From: Toxorhynchites rutilus septentrionalis
Lineage: Eukaryota; Arthropoda; Insecta; Diptera; Culicidae
DNA length: 64,000 nucleotides
NCBI RefSeq assembly: GCF_029784135.1
Contig: NC_073746.1
Location: forward strand, 165,467,325-165,531,324
Direction: 5' to 3'
The notes below the pieces were generated by a model. It was not told the origin of the DNA, made no database searches, and saw nothing but the letters and a program-made list of their open reading frames with translations. Numbering within the stretch: the first letter of the stretch is position 1; each line of letters begins with the position of its first letter. Made by a program: the position numbers and the translations under genes. This document shows, one piece after another, positions 1-11,654 of this stretch.

Positions 1-331
1 AATTTACCTTTTACTATAAAATTCCTAGTACTTCTACCAAAACTCATCATTTCAATATCAGATTATTTTCAGAGATTTTTATTTTCAACCATTTGCAAAT
101 AACATGTTTCTCCGTTACATAGAATAAATGTTTTATACAGATAATATGATAGAATGAAGACAGACCCCTCCCCTCTTCTCCCCTTAGAGAGAGGGGAGGA
201 GTGTTTATTCACCATAGAAACGTTTCGTGCCCCCTAAAATATTCACATGCCAAATTTGGCTCCATTTGATTGTGCTTGATTAGTTTTCGAGTTATTTAGA
301 AATTTGTTTTTCATTTGTATGACAGCCCACT
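1..331 (-). repeat. Left part of a ~141-bp tandem-repeat element, cut by the window start
   Basis: The stretch from about 160 carries one unit of a repeat that recurs at 2246-2740 and, in the opposite orientation, at 24915-25872 (caccatagaaacgtttcgtg, then a 'catgccaaatttggctcc' type line, then 'catttgtatg.cagc'). Positions 1-140 resemble 58225-58350, which follows a ctagctgacccggcgaa terminus. This family is very common in mosquito DNA; I cannot assign its class. It stops abruptly at 331, where a fold-back element is inserted. Confidence 0.7.
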
Positions 332-668
332 AGGGTGCCAATGAATGTATGGAAAAAAATTGACCCTAAAATTTCAAAAAGTTACCCTATACAAAATGTT
401 CACCACGTCGAAAAAACACCCTATGCCAAATTTCAGCTCAATCGGACTTGAGGGAGAGTGGCGCAAAGCGGTCAAAGTTTGAGTTTTTTTTGAAAATAAA
501 AAAAATTACCCATTACTCGTCGAGATTTACAATTATCTCGAAAATTTTCAAGACTTTTGGCATAAACATTTTTTTTAAAAACACCGATTTCCGCTGATTT
601 TTCGATTTTCAAAAAACTCAAATTTTAACGTCTGCGACACCAGTAAATGAAGTCCGAATGAGCTAATA

Positions 669-1946
669 TTAGGCTGTCAAAAAAGTCCTGCAGTATTTTT
701 TGTGAATTTTCATTTGTTCATAAAATTAGTTACAATCATCTGTTTTAAGTCAAATATGCGCCGTTTTGTTCGATGACTTGTTCCCAACGAGATGCCAACT
801 TCATAACACCCCTGTTATAGAAGCTCGCTTCCTTATTGGCAAAAAACTCGGATAGCCAATTTTCACAGGCCTCTTGTGGCGAACTTCTGACTACCTAGCA
901 CGTTCGCCATGGACAAAAACAGTTGGTAGTCACTTGGTGCAAGGTCCGGACTATACGGCGGATGCAAAAGAACCCCCCATCCGAGCTCCCGGAGCTTCTG
1001 TCGCGTCACCAAAGAAATGTGTGGCCTGGCGTTGTCCTGATGGAAGACAATGCGGCCTCTGTTTATCTAAGATGGCCTCTTCTTCATGAGTGCTACCTTC
1101 AAGCGGTCCAGTTGTTGGCAATACAGGTCCGAATTGAGCGTTTGGCCATAGAGAAGCAGCTCATAATAGATTAGTCCTTGACAATCCCACCAAACACACA
1201 GCAAAACCTTCCTGGCCGTTAATGAGGGCTTGGCCACCGTCTGAGCCGCTTCAGCGGGCTTCGACCACGACCGTTTGCGCTTCACGTTGTCGTAAGTGAC
1301 CCACTTTTCATCGCCAGTCACCATCCGCTTCAGAAACGGGTCTATTTTGTTGCGATTCAGCAGCGATTCACATGCGTCGTTACGGTCAAAGATGTTTTTT
1401 TGTGTCAACGTGTGTGGCACCTATACATCGAGCTTCTTTGTGAATCCAAGCTTCTTCAAATGGTTAATAACGGTTTGATGACTTATCCCCAGCCCTTGGC
1501 CGATGCTACGGCTGCTACTATGCCGGTCTTTCTCGGCTAATTCAGCGATTTTGTCGCAATTTTCGACGACAGGCCTTCCGGAGCGTGGCGCATCTTCGAC
1601 GACCTCTACACCAGAACGAAACCGTTGAAACCATCGTTGCGCGGTGGAAATGGAAACTGTATCGGGTCCATAAACTGCACAAATTTTATTGGCAGCTTGA
1701 GATGCATTTTTGCCTTTGTCATAGTAGTACTGTAAAATATGTCGGATTTTCTCTTTATTTTGCTCCATATTTGCGACACTATAACTCACGAACGACTTAA
1801 CCAAACAAAACACTGTCAAGGACTATATTATAGCGCGCCAAAATACCTTTCCAACAAGCTATGACTCGATACAATGAATACAACTAGAACTACGCGCTTA
1901 CAACGACACCTCGCGGAAATACCGCAGGACTTTTTTGACAGCCTAA
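669..1946 (-). mobile_element. mariner (DD34D) transposon, complete ends, inactive
   Basis: Terminal inverted repeats start TTAGGCTGTCAAAAAAGTCC on the left, and the right end is the reverse complement of the same sequence over about 30 bp with one mismatch. Both ends are flanked by TA (667-668 and 1947-1948), the IS630-Tc1-mariner target duplication. The size of 1,278 bp is normal for mariner. It is inserted in the fold-back element: removing it rejoins 'gagctaata' with 'ttttgcataggg', matching the uninterrupted copy near 46455. Confidence 0.95.
745..1768 (-). pseudogene. mariner transposase, broken by two stops and a frameshift
   Basis: This encoded a cut-and-paste DDD transposase of about 341 residues, close to the usual mariner length. 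The start is the ATG at 1768 (MEQNKEKIRHILQYYYD). The N-terminal helix-turn-helix region includes STAQRWFQRFRSG and APRSGRP, and a second HTH lies around GISHQTVINHLKKLGF. The catalytic triad is visible as GDEKW (first D), HQDNARPH (second D) and SPDLAPSDYQLF (third D), with 34 residues between the last two, so it is DD34D. Lesions are a TAG in place of Trp after KKLDV (about 1420), a TAG after MKKRPS (about 1068), and a one-base frameshift shortly before CENWLSEFFANKE (about 870). The element cannot make its own transposase. The subfamily within mariner is not resolved. Confidence 0.93.
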
Positions 1947-2245
1947 TATTTTGCATAGGGTATATAATTGTACAAATCAACATTTCGTAGCAAGTTCCGA
2001 ATGAAAAATCGAGATAACTATTTTTATTGGCACCCTAAACCATACTATTCGTTTCGCATGCCGAAAAAAAACGTCCCAGAGTGCCGATTTTTGACAAAAA
2101 AAAATTGTTCGAGATGACACTCGATTTCTCGATTTTAAGACAATTGGCATCAAAATTTTTTTTTCGAAACTCCCGATTTCCTTTACTCCCCCTCTGGGTT
2201 ATTTTTTAGATTTTCAAAAAAAACTCAAACTTTGCAAACAAAAAA

Positions 2246-2740
2246 GCTTTGCGAGGAGGAGTGTCGATTCGCCATAGAAACGTTTTGTGCCCCCTGAAAC
2301 CTTCGCATGTCAAATTTGGTTTTTTCTTGATTAGTTTTTGAGTCATGCAGAAATTTGTTTTTCATTTGTATGGCAGCTCCCCCTAAGAGAGGGAGGAGGA
2401 GTATCTAATTGCCATAGAATCATTTATTGCACCCTAAACCTCCACATGCCAAATTGGGTTTCGTTTACTTGATTGATTCTCGAGTGATGCAGAAATTTGT
2501 GTTTGATTTGTATGGCAGCTCCCCCTAAGAGAGGGAGGAGGAGTATCTAACCACCATAAAATCATGCATTGCATCCAAAAACCTCAACATGCCAAATTTG
2601 GTTCGGTTTGCTTGATTAATTCTCGAGTAATGCGGAAATTTATGTTTCATTTGAATGGCAGCCCCTCCTTAGAGTGGAGCGTGGAGTGTCTAACCACCGT
2701 GAAAACTTTTATTGCGCCCTAAAACATATAGTTATTTTTT
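2246..2740 (-). repeat. Tandem array of ~141-bp units (about 3.5 units)
   Basis: Units start near 2271, 2411, 2553 and 2695, each with a 'caccataraaacgtttyttg' type line, 'catgccaaatttggttyg', an 'attctcgagtaatgcagaaa' line and a C-rich segment ending 'tatggcagcyccycc'. It is the continuation of the element at 1-331 beyond the fold-back insertion, and the reverse orientation of the array at 24915-25872. Confidence 0.85.
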
Positions 2741-2859
2741 TTTTTCAAAATTTCGAAATGCCACAAAGTTTATAACATTTTTTTGTACTGTGTATTATTT
2801 TTTTTTATTGTTTTACTTTTATTATTAGATATTTGAAAAAAAAAACAGCTTGAAGATAT

Positions 2860-3650
2860 TTATCAATCTAGAAAATCCATAAGAGCACATTTAAATATGA
2901 ATTAGAGTAGTACTGAATCTCTAAATCCCAAAAAAAAAATAATTCAAAATTTAAATATTTTTTTTAGTACTAAAATTTTTGATGAATTATTTTTTTGATA
3001 TTTTTTCTTGATACACCGTGGTAAGATGCACATTCAGTATTCTTTTCAAATTTTTATCTCGGATCTATTGAGGATGGCGTGAAATAAACGAAAAAGTACG
3101 TTTTTCACTATAGATCCTACGTCAAACCACATAGGGGTTCAAATAAACCGCTAAAATTTCTTATTTAGTATCCTTTACAATATTTGCCATACAGCTACTA
3201 GTGATTTGGTTTGGGGGCACTTTTTACTCCCTTACCTAACCACTCTTTGGAAATATAAAAAAAAAATTTTGATACCGCGCAACACTGAAAAAAATCTTAC
3301 ATATCTAGAAAAGCCGTAGAAACACATTTAAATATGAATTAGAGTAGTACTGAATCTCTAAAAAAAAAATTCAAGATTTCAATATTTTTTAGTACTAAAA
3401 TTTTTGATGTATTTTTTTTTTGATACACCGTAGTAAGATGCACATTCAGTATTTTTTTCAAATTTTTATCTCGGATCTTTTGAGGATGGCGTGAAATAAT
3501 CGAAAAAGTACGTTTTCACTATAGATCCTACGTCAAACCACATAGGGGTTCAAATAAACCACCAAAATTTCTTATTTAATATCCTTTACAATATTTGCCA
3601 TACAGCTAGTGATTTGGTTTGAGGGCACTTTTTACCCCCTTACACGGCCA
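2860..3650. repeat. Direct repeat pair, ~0.37-kb units, offset 437 bp
   Basis: Two similar segments (about 2863-3235 and 3300-3645) share atttaaatatgaattagag, gatacaccgtrgtaagatgc, gaggatggcgtgaaataa and tagatcctacgtcaaaccac in the same order. No coding capacity or termini were recognised. A local duplication of an unclassified A+T-rich repeat is the simplest reading. Confidence 0.8.
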
Positions 3651-5012
3651 GGCCCTTTGTTTTGAATGTGTTTGAATGCTAAATTTTGCGTGTTTATTCC
3701 ATCCGAAAAACCATTACTATTTTTGCTTCATAGAAATGGAACATGGAGACCAATGTTGTTTACGTCGAATTGCGTGGCAAGGTTGTCACATTTGCTCAAC
3801 TCGATTGGACTTGAACTTGAACAGAATGCAAAATTGCGCTTTTTCCATTCATCAGAATACAACCAACAATATGTGGGGACGAATACGATCGAACTTCATT
3901 TTGTGTTTGAACACACGCGCTTTGGCCTGGCTATAACTAAAGCTGTGTCGGCGTTGCTCATGATAGTGTCTCACAAGTGAATGTATTATTCCTCGCACCG
4001 CTTTTGTTGATTGTGTAGTAAGAATTGCAGTCGTTCAATCTCTACCTTCGCGTATATGTCGACCATAAATTGTTGGCACAGCTTACGATATCTTGAATTG
4101 GCGTTTCTTGACCATGTCAAATCACCATATGATAAACATAAAAATCCTTCGAGCGCGCCCTCTGTTTGTTTCGTCGCATGTTCATAAATATTAAATCAAA
4201 ATGAGAAATGATGTTCATAATGAATTAAGCATCTGTGACGGGGTCTCGTTGGTCTAATGTTTATGCAAGAGATTTTTCGTTAAAGAAACCCTTCTGACTT
4301 GCACTGTAGTCACGCGTATTCTTGAGCTTGCCACTCCAGAATACATTCAAGGCGTATTGTTCGTCATAGAAATCTCAACTATTTACTAATAAAAATGAAG
4401 CAAGTAGTACTACGTTGAGAAGGCAAACCTTGGGAACGTTAGTGCCATTGAAGAAGCACATAGCGAGGGTCGTATGAACGGTGTGTGTCAACGATGAATT
4501 CCAGATTATTGTTTTCTCTTCGCATTAAATTTCTCGTGTCACCGTGCTATCATGATTCTAGCAGCGCTTGTGCTTTGGATCTACACACGTGCTCTCCAGT
4601 TGATGTTTTATCAGGGTTGATGGCAATAGCGTGATTGTCATTTTGTGATCCGAGCAAATGTGATTTGAAGAATTTCGATAACTCATTGTGCTCATTCAAA
4701 AAGGCTTCCAGCTCGTCGGAGATGCTCCCTGCTTTAGATGAATTGATGTTACTTGTGTATTTGTAGATGGATGTTCAATGAAGCGGGCGTTACGCCATCA
4801 GTCATTGAACAACTTAAATAAATTCGTTCTGTTGAAAAAACGAACAACGGTTAAGTTATTAGAATATTTTTGACACAAAAATAATAAAATCGCAATTAAA
4901 AATAGGGAATTGGGGTCAAAATTTAAGGTTATATGTATGGTATGAAGTCAAATTTTTGAAAAAAATATCCAGATCTTTTTTTTCTGCATAGAGCCACCCT
5001 AATCGGTATTAA
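3651..5012. other. Unassigned, no gene seen; contains a dispersed-repeat tail
   Basis: No convincing coding region. At about 4375-4465 a segment (actaataaaaatg, then ggaacgttagtgccattgaa) matches 30675-30770, so it is a dispersed-repeat tail. Nothing else here was recognised. Confidence 0.4.
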
Positions 5013-5175
5013 ATGTATGGTTATCGGTATCCTACCGGTATCATATATAGTTTACAACCTATTCTCATATCTACCAAGTATTTAGAGTATAATTTCATCA
5101 AAATCGGTCGAGCCGTTTCGGAGGAGTTCGGTAACAAACACCGTGACACGAGATTTTTTTATAACCACTATTTCG
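5013..5175 (+). repeat. LINE-type 3'-tail-like repeat
   Basis: The line 'atcaaaatcggtcgagccgt' followed by 'ttcgg.ggagtt' and 'caaacaccgtgacacgagat' has the form of the conserved 3' ends of dispersed insect non-LTR elements (a phrase of the type 'aaaatcggtc.agccgtt'). No coding sequence is attached. The assignment is by resemblance only. Confidence 0.4.
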
Positions 5176-5899
5176 GTTTGACATGGAATCATCACTTTTT
5201 TTACATTTCGAAGTCTGTTACGAATTGTCCCCAAACTCCTTGTATCATCAATACTCATCAATACTCTTAGGTTTAATTCGCCCAATTTTCCTAGGAGGTA
5301 TCAGCTCAGCTACTTCGTAGTAGAACTTAGTAGCAACGAAAATCAGCGGCATTGACCGGGCAGATGAAAGAAGACGAACTAGGCAATTAGGGACAAATGC
5401 TGGACTGGGGAAAAGCATAGGCAGAATTTTACAGATTTTACAAGTGATGCAGGCCCAGCAGCTACGCTAATGTGCCAATGAATCACACGCACAAACGCAG
5501 GTAATCGCGTAAGCGCTACACACTTCCACCAACGCCAAAAAGTGCCAAAACGCGACATCGAAAATCGAAACAGAAGCAGTAATGAATGGAACCACTCTGC
5601 TTCCACCAACCAATCGCCCCTCCGATCCCATCTTCGAGCAGTACCCGACAATGTATGTACGACCGATGACGTTACGCAACATCCAAACGTCAATTTCACG
5701 CCAAACGCAGCCTAACCGATGGCTGGTGGTGCGCGGTATGTCTCGCATGGTTTTGTACATTTTGCACGCCAAATCGATGTCTGAATGTGGAATAAATAAT
5801 GGGGGTACCATTATCGGCGATTTTACCGAGCCGCGCTGCTAAAAGCCATCGACAGCGGTTACACGAAACCATATAATTTTGTTGCTACATACAACAACT
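5176..5899. other. Unassigned, no gene seen
   Basis: Open frames on both strands are shadows of one another and none resembles a family I know. No repeats shared with the rest of the window were noticed. Confidence 0.3.
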
Positions 5900-7130
5900 A
5901 ACACAGAGGAGTCTGATTTGAGTTGTGTCTTTCCTTCAGAGAGGCCCCCGGAAGCGTTAGTTGGATTGATCGCAACATTTTCTTTTATTTGTTAGTTGTT
6001 GCTTAGTTTTTTTTCTGCACACTGCAAAAGAAGGACTGTTATGTAGTTTCGAGCAACGAGCGAACGAACGAGAGGCGAGTGGCAAAGCTCGAAAAAAAAG
6101 AAGCAGTAGAAAATCCTCAATCAGCTGTTTCTCTGACGGGGGGTTCGTTTTGGATCTCACATTTGAAACTAGTTAGCAAACAGCCGGAGTCAGCCCGGCC
6201 ATGTGCCAACCCAAACCCCAAACCCATTCGAAAACCGGTGTGCTATGCGCTCTCTATCTGCTGCTGCTTCTGTGGCTGTGTCTGTGTGTTTATGTGCGGT
6301 CAGCGGGTGTTTTGTGAGGTGCGCCGCGGGTCGGGTATAGTGAACTGAAACGATGCTTTGCCGGTTTTTTTTTTCTATTGATGGCTGGTTTGCTGGCTGG
6401 GGTCGATATAACTACAAAACTAGACACTCGGAGCACGCGCGCGCGCTTGCTGACGGCCGGCTCTCCTAACCTCGTTTGGCTATTGAATCCACAGCCCACC
6501 ACCCCTTCCGTTTTGCTTCGTCCGTGGCCAAGAACCCAGGTCGGTCGACTGACCGACCGGCCGATGGTTTTGCAACTTTGTTGGATTTTATTTCTTTCTC
6601 TCGCGGTTTTTACTATTCGCGGTCTTCTTATTCCAATTTTCGATTCCGCAGAAACGATGATTACTGCTGGCAATCGCGATAAAAATACACTCGGGCTGTA
6701 ATAAACATTGGTGCGCGGTTTCAGAGATGAAACCGGTGGAAGAAGAGTTCGGTGGGAGGAAATCTGCTCCACGAGTGTTTGTGTGTATTATATACACGAA
6801 ATGGGTCGGCGGAGGAAAGAAAAGTCAGCAGGCAGGCAGGCAACGGGTTCGAGAAGAAAGATGCGAAGAAAGAACTTCGAAGGAGAAGCAAGCGTGCAGA
6901 AAAAAAGCTATTAAAAACTGGAATCGTACGATACACATCGCCAATATACAAAGTCGCCCGCGAAAAAGCAACCCGAAAGAGAAACCATTCGATGTTGCCA
7001 TGCTGCTGCTAGAAACTTGGTCAGATGCTCATGTTCGGGGCAAGTTGGGATGAGGATAGCCGAAAGAGAAGAAGGGAGATCGAAAATAAAACCAAGAATG
7101 GGATGTTTGACGGGAGGAAGTTTACGTTTT
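5900..7130. other. Low-repeat, GC-richer segment; possible promoter/5'-UTR of an unseen gene
   Basis: Unlike its surroundings this stretch has no recognised transposon sequence, is rich in gag/cga and CpG-containing runs (gagcaacgagcgaacgaacg; gcacgcgcgcgcgc), and has purine-rich stretches like the Pten 5' region at 48-49 kb. A TATA-like string in minus orientation (gtgtatataatacacac, about 6787-6797) is present. A 108-codon open frame on + (6727-7050) is lysine/arginine-rich and low in complexity; I do not think it is a protein. Strand and gene identity are unknown. Confidence 0.3.
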
Positions 7131-7841
7131 TTTTTTGCTCACCGAAATGTGTCCTTCACAATGTGTAATATACGATGACGATTGAGGCCGTATGCTGTGC
7201 GTTCACGGGCAGGAATTGAGTTTCATGCTGGTACATAGCAGACAGGGATATTTGCGTTTGAAAGTGATTCCTCAAAAATTGCGAAATGTAGGGTAAATGA
7301 TCTTGGTTTGTCCAGTCGAAAATATGATCATGGTTTGCCCACTTTTTTGAATGCTCTAATTCAGCGCTCCTGTGTCAAATAAGGCCTTCGAATGTTTCGA
7401 AACATATAAATGAAATTGCCTTTTACATGATTTATAGTAGTTTGATAGTATATTTTTACGAAATCACATGTTTTATAGGATTATAAAATACATGTGGCAT
7501 CATCGCATCATTTATTGACGCTACACTCACAGCATCCGATCGACGAGATGAAAAACAATACAGCAATTATCTCCCCTTTTCCCAATTGTATTCAACCTAT
7601 CCTTTATACTGAAACTGAAATTTTAATAAAAAAACAATAGTCTTAGTTCGCAACTCGAACTCGATCCAAAAAGCTCCGATAATAGTTTGCACGCTAAAGT
7701 GGTGACCCCGACGAGATCAGTCACAAAATCGCTATTCCTCGAACAACAAGTCCCGCGTATCGAAAATTTATAATAGTTCTCATCGTACGGTTACGTTCAC
7801 GCGAAATGACGGAGGATAAATCCAGCAATTTACAAATTACG
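7131..7841. other. Unassigned, no gene seen
   Basis: A+T-rich sequence with no shared repeat, coding region or terminal repeats recognised. Confidence 0.3.
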
Positions 7842-8312
7842 ATTACTTAGTCGCGGCAATACATACACACACTCTTTACAGACACACGGGCCAAAGGTTG
7901 TGCAGACCACTGATCATTCAACGAGAGCCAAAGGTTGTACCGCTCATGACAACTCTACACGAACTGATGATTGCGCCGGCTAGTGACCATTCTATCCTGG
8001 ATTCCTCGAGTCGAGAAAGACGCACCACGCTAGATATGAGGTACAGACTAGGGGGGCGTTGCTGATTAATGGTCAGCTGCATCCCAATAGGAAGTATCCC
8101 GTGTCGGGCACACGTACAGAGCATCGAAGACTGCAACATACCAATTATGAGAACACTTGTAATACTAACCTCGAGCCAACCGCGAGTAATCGGTTACATA
8201 TTACTAACATAGTTGTAAGCATACATTGTCGAAATATTGAACTCCCGGCCTCGTTAGGCTGACGCCATATGAGCCTTAATAAAATATTTATTTTGGATAA
8301 AAAAAACACAAA
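7842..8312 (+). repeat. LINE 3'-UTR tail, copy A
   Basis: Runs from acttagtcgcggcaatacat through cgcgagtaatcggttacata to gccatatgagccttaataaa and an A-rich end. The same ~460 bp occurs at 11655, 19272 and, in minus orientation, directly downstream of an I-clade ORF2 at 31071-31590, so it is the 3'-UTR of that LINE family. Short open frames on both strands here are therefore not genes. Its 5' side is shorter than copy B because the segmental-duplication breakpoint falls inside it. Confidence 0.85.
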
Positions 8313-10363
8313 ACAGCCACGCGCAACCGAAAAGGCAAAGTGTCCCATCGCAAAGCAGGGAAACAAAAGGAAATTGAACGGTGAATGGCGTGGATTTGAG
8401 TTATTTTCTTGGGGGAAACTTTTTTTCATGCGGTCCCTATCTACCGCACGAAAAAAGTTTTTTTCTCAAAATGTGTACCGAACACGATTTTTTAAAGCTA
8501 CTGGCGAAGTTTTGCACGATTTTTTGACGTAGGACTACGTCTTTCATTTCTATACTGGGGTGTAAGTTCAATGTTTCGAAAACGAAAGCGTTACGCCGAA
8601 GAACGAGATTTTGAGCGTTAATAGCTCCTGAACAACTAAACGAAATTGTATGATGAGCACTTCATTCGAAGGATAAAATGTCTACGCGTTATATGCTTGT
8701 TACTTTTTGATCCAAAAACTTTCAATAGCCCAAAAATTGCTTTCAAAACAGGCTATTAAAATCATACCAATCGGTATACCAGCGAGTTCCGCTCGGAAAT
8801 CCATTCAGTTATGATTGCGCAACGATTGAGGTACGATCGCTGGAATGAATGGATGTTTCCCTAACACAGACTGCAAAACAATGGAGCCTTGGGAAATCGG
8901 CATGGCAAAATAGGTGCAAGCAGCGGATACTTTTGTACCCGCTTGCGTTTCTGCAAATCGAAATGTTTCCCTAACACAGATTTCAAAACCATGAAGCTAG
9001 TGGAAATCGGCATTGCAAAATAGATGCAGAAAGCGGATACTTTTGTACTCGCTTGCGTTTCTGCAAATTGAAATGTTTCCCTAACACAGACTTCAAAACC
9101 ATGGAGTCTGGGGAAATCGGCATGGCATAATAGATACAGCAGCGGGTACTTTTATATTTGCTTACGTTTCTGCAAATCGAAATGTTTCCCTAACACAGAT
9201 TTCAAAACAATAGAATCTGGGGAAATCGGCATGGCAAGATAGATACAAGCAGCGAGTATTTTTGTACTCGCTTGTGTTTTTGCAAATTGAAATGTTTCCC
9301 TAACACAGACTTCAAAACAATTGATCCTGGGGAATATGGCATTGCAAATTAGATGCAAGCAGCGGATACACGGGTACAAATGCATCGCTTTGGCTCGGTT
9401 ATTCAAGACTGCATTGGAAGATATCATGTCGCCAGCTCACTTAACTTCTACGCATATCGTTTGATAAAATCTGGATAACTATTTGCTGCGATAACGTTTT
9501 CCCAATACAGATTGGGATTTGTTTGCAGTTGAATTCGTTTCATTCATTCACTAATTTAATCAATACACATAAATGATAGCTCTGTGCAGCGACGACATCG
9601 TACCCAATAAGGAACATTCGGGTGTGATTATAACTAATTGGAGAAACACAAACGTTTACTAAGCCAACGGCAGTCCTACGTCAACCTCGCGGTTATATCA
9701 TAGGAATAACCCATCCATAGTTTTTATGCGACTTTTTTGTGCGGTCCCTATCCCCCGCACAAAAAAAGGTTTGCCTGTAATCGATCTCATTTTCACGGTA
9801 CCACTGAAGCACCTTCAACCTCAGCTTCCGATCATATGTTCCATTGGGATGCATCCTCTGATCCATCGTAACAACAGTCGCAAGTTCACGAAAAACGTTT
9901 CAACACGCACACCGTCGATTTAGCCACTTTCAGCGATTTCGCGATTTTAGTATCTAATCACGCCGGATTTTTGATGTGGTTGTCCAAAATCAAATTTCTT
10001 ACCTCGGCATTTATCCTGCACAATATTTTTAAAGCAAAACAGATCAACTGAAATTTTCACCATCGAAAGATACAGGTTTACCAAACGATTTGTTGTCAAA
10101 ACATTTGAGATATGCCTACTACAACCGCTGCTATAAAATGAACAGTGATTCCGAATTCTAAGTGATTCAAACCTTAAGGGTGAAAGCTTGCACCTTTATT
10201 CTTCAGTACAGGTGTTCAAGCCATATTGCAGAGCATGCAATGCAAAAATCAAATTTCATAAGGAAGTCCTGATTATGGACTGTGGTTCCAGATATGAGAC
10301 TATAAACACCTTATTCACAATGCACATAACACAGATCTGTTTTTATGGCATTTCCAATGCTCT
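7845..10363 (+). repeat. Segmental duplication block, copy A (2.5 kb)
   Basis: Matches 11711-15794 almost base for base once the extra 1,673-bp tandem copy there is discounted. Order: LINE tail, hairpin (tcatgcggtccctatctacc), a 'gacgtaggactacgtctttc' module, ~110-bp minisatellite, second hairpin (gtgcggtccctatcccccgc), then a unique end at 'atggcatttccaatgctct'. It holds five minisatellite units against four in copy B. No protein gene is apparent. Confidence 0.9.
8853..9400 (+). repeat. ~110-bp minisatellite, five units (copy A)
   Basis: Units begin atgtttccctaacacaga at 8853, 8963, 9073, 9182 and 9292. Each contains 'gggaaatcggcatggcaaa' and 'gcagcggatacttttgtac'. Because the period is not divisible by three and the units are well conserved, long open frames appear in several registers on the minus strand; these are by-products of the repeat. 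Confidence 0.93.
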
Positions 10364-11654
10364 TTTCGAATTTATGTTGTTCATAGTGTAGTGTATTCTC
10401 CAAATCAAGCCATTCAGCCATTTTTTTGCGGCGGCCAAATTGAATTTTTCAAGATCGTGGAATACGCAGTTTTATAATGACAGTAGAATTAAATGTATTT
10501 TCCAAATTTCAGATCAATCATTCAACATAGAAACAGATCAAGCTGAATGAAACCATTCAAAAAGTAATTAGTTGTTTGGGGACTGCGGTCATCTTGAAAT
10601 TGGATTTTTCATTATCTGCTATGTTCTACTAGTCGAGAACTTCCTTTCGATACATTTTTGGGCATTTTTCATAAATAACTGTGTTCTACTAGTCAAGCCT
10701 TTTCATGTGATACCCATATTGATGGGCTTCTGAGAAAATAGGTAATCCGCCATTTTGTAGTGGCCGCCATCTTAGATTTGCATTTTTCATAAATAATTGT
10801 ATTCTACTAGTCAAGCCCTTTCATTTGATACCCATATTAGCTATTCAATATAGAATTAGTATACAAATTATTCAAAATTTCCGAAAATCAAAAATGAAAT
10901 ACTCCGGATAATCGAGTCTGAAATTCCGGATAATCGAGTCCGACCTGTATTACTTTATTGTGTTGCCGTCTGAGTTAGGTTAGTAAATAATGATGAAATA
11001 GTTCAACTAGAATATGAAGTCAAGCTTTTTCATGATGTTTTTCTTCATACTGTTTTAAAGCTTGATTCACTTAGAATCTGGAATCACAAAAACCAGCTGT
11101 ATCTCGGAATTGGTCGAAGGTACAAAAATGTATTTTTATCAAAATACAATTCATTTATTCTTCTTACAAAAATATTGAAAAAAAATATTCCGTTATAGTT
11201 TTGATGAATTTTCGTACTTTTCTTCGGCTACTTCCATCAAAGTTTGGATTCTTTGTTGGTCAACCTCAGCGACCATTTTATTCCACGATCTCTTCATGTC
11301 TGCAGTATCCTGAATCACTTAGGTACGTTGGTCAATATTTTTCGATAGGGTGGAATTAAGACACAGTAAACACACAGTAAAACCTGTTTTTGTGCGAATT
11401 TTTTTGTGCGATTTTTTTGGTGCGACTTTCTGCTCTTGTGCGGTTTTTTTGTGCGATTTTTTTTTGTGCGGTGTATGAAAAGAAGCATATTTGACGAAGT
11501 TATCGTCCATTTAGTTTTTTATGGTTTATATGCATTTCAGTGCGGAAAAAGCATGTTTGCGTCTCAATCCACATCTCCACTTCTGAAATCATTCCTCTCC
11601 TCTCATCAAATGCTCTAAGTTTTTCTAAGTTTTTGCATGCCATGATTTCTAACA
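10364..11654. other. Unassigned with short tandem modules; no gene seen
   Basis: At about 10600-10860 there are two to three diverged copies of a module containing 'ttctactagtcaagcc' and 'tgatacccatatt'. At 11380-11475 a run of 'tttttttgtgcgat' motifs forms a degenerate simple repeat related to the hairpin arms of the duplicated block. No coding region was recognised. Confidence 0.5.

Larger units (their letters stand above)
332..2245. mobile_element. Fold-back (Mutator-like?) non-autonomous element, copy 1, interrupted by mariner
   Basis: It begins agggtgccaatgaatgtatg, the same terminus as the elements at 16221 and 45801, and carries the same internal modules (ttaccctatacaaaatgttc; gcaaagcggtcaaagtttga; aagtccgaatgagctaat) in inverted pairs. 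A mariner sits at 669-1946. The right terminal repeat is not recognisable, so this copy is probably truncated on its right side; the end given is where the host tandem repeat resumes. The family is described at 16221-17548, where a 9-bp target duplication is visible. Confidence 0.65.

Noticed and set aside
6290..7053. Overlapping frames of 100-160 codons on both strands as a host protein
   Set aside because: Low-complexity basic composition, mutual shadowing and no family resemblance; 5'-UTR or promoter DNA is more likely.
7918..8262. Frames at 7918-8139 (-) and 8059-8262 (+), repeated at 11784, 11925, 19361 and 31116
   Set aside because: All lie in the LINE 3'-UTR tail, attached to an ORF2 remnant only at 31071-32905; no independent coding evidence.
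8853..9427. 91-codon minus-strand frame (MISSNAVLNNRAKAMHLYPC...), and similar frames at 12672-13185 and 14345-14858
   Set aside because: They are translations of the ~110-bp minisatellite; the same peptide recurs at each unit and the nucleotide repeat explains it fully.
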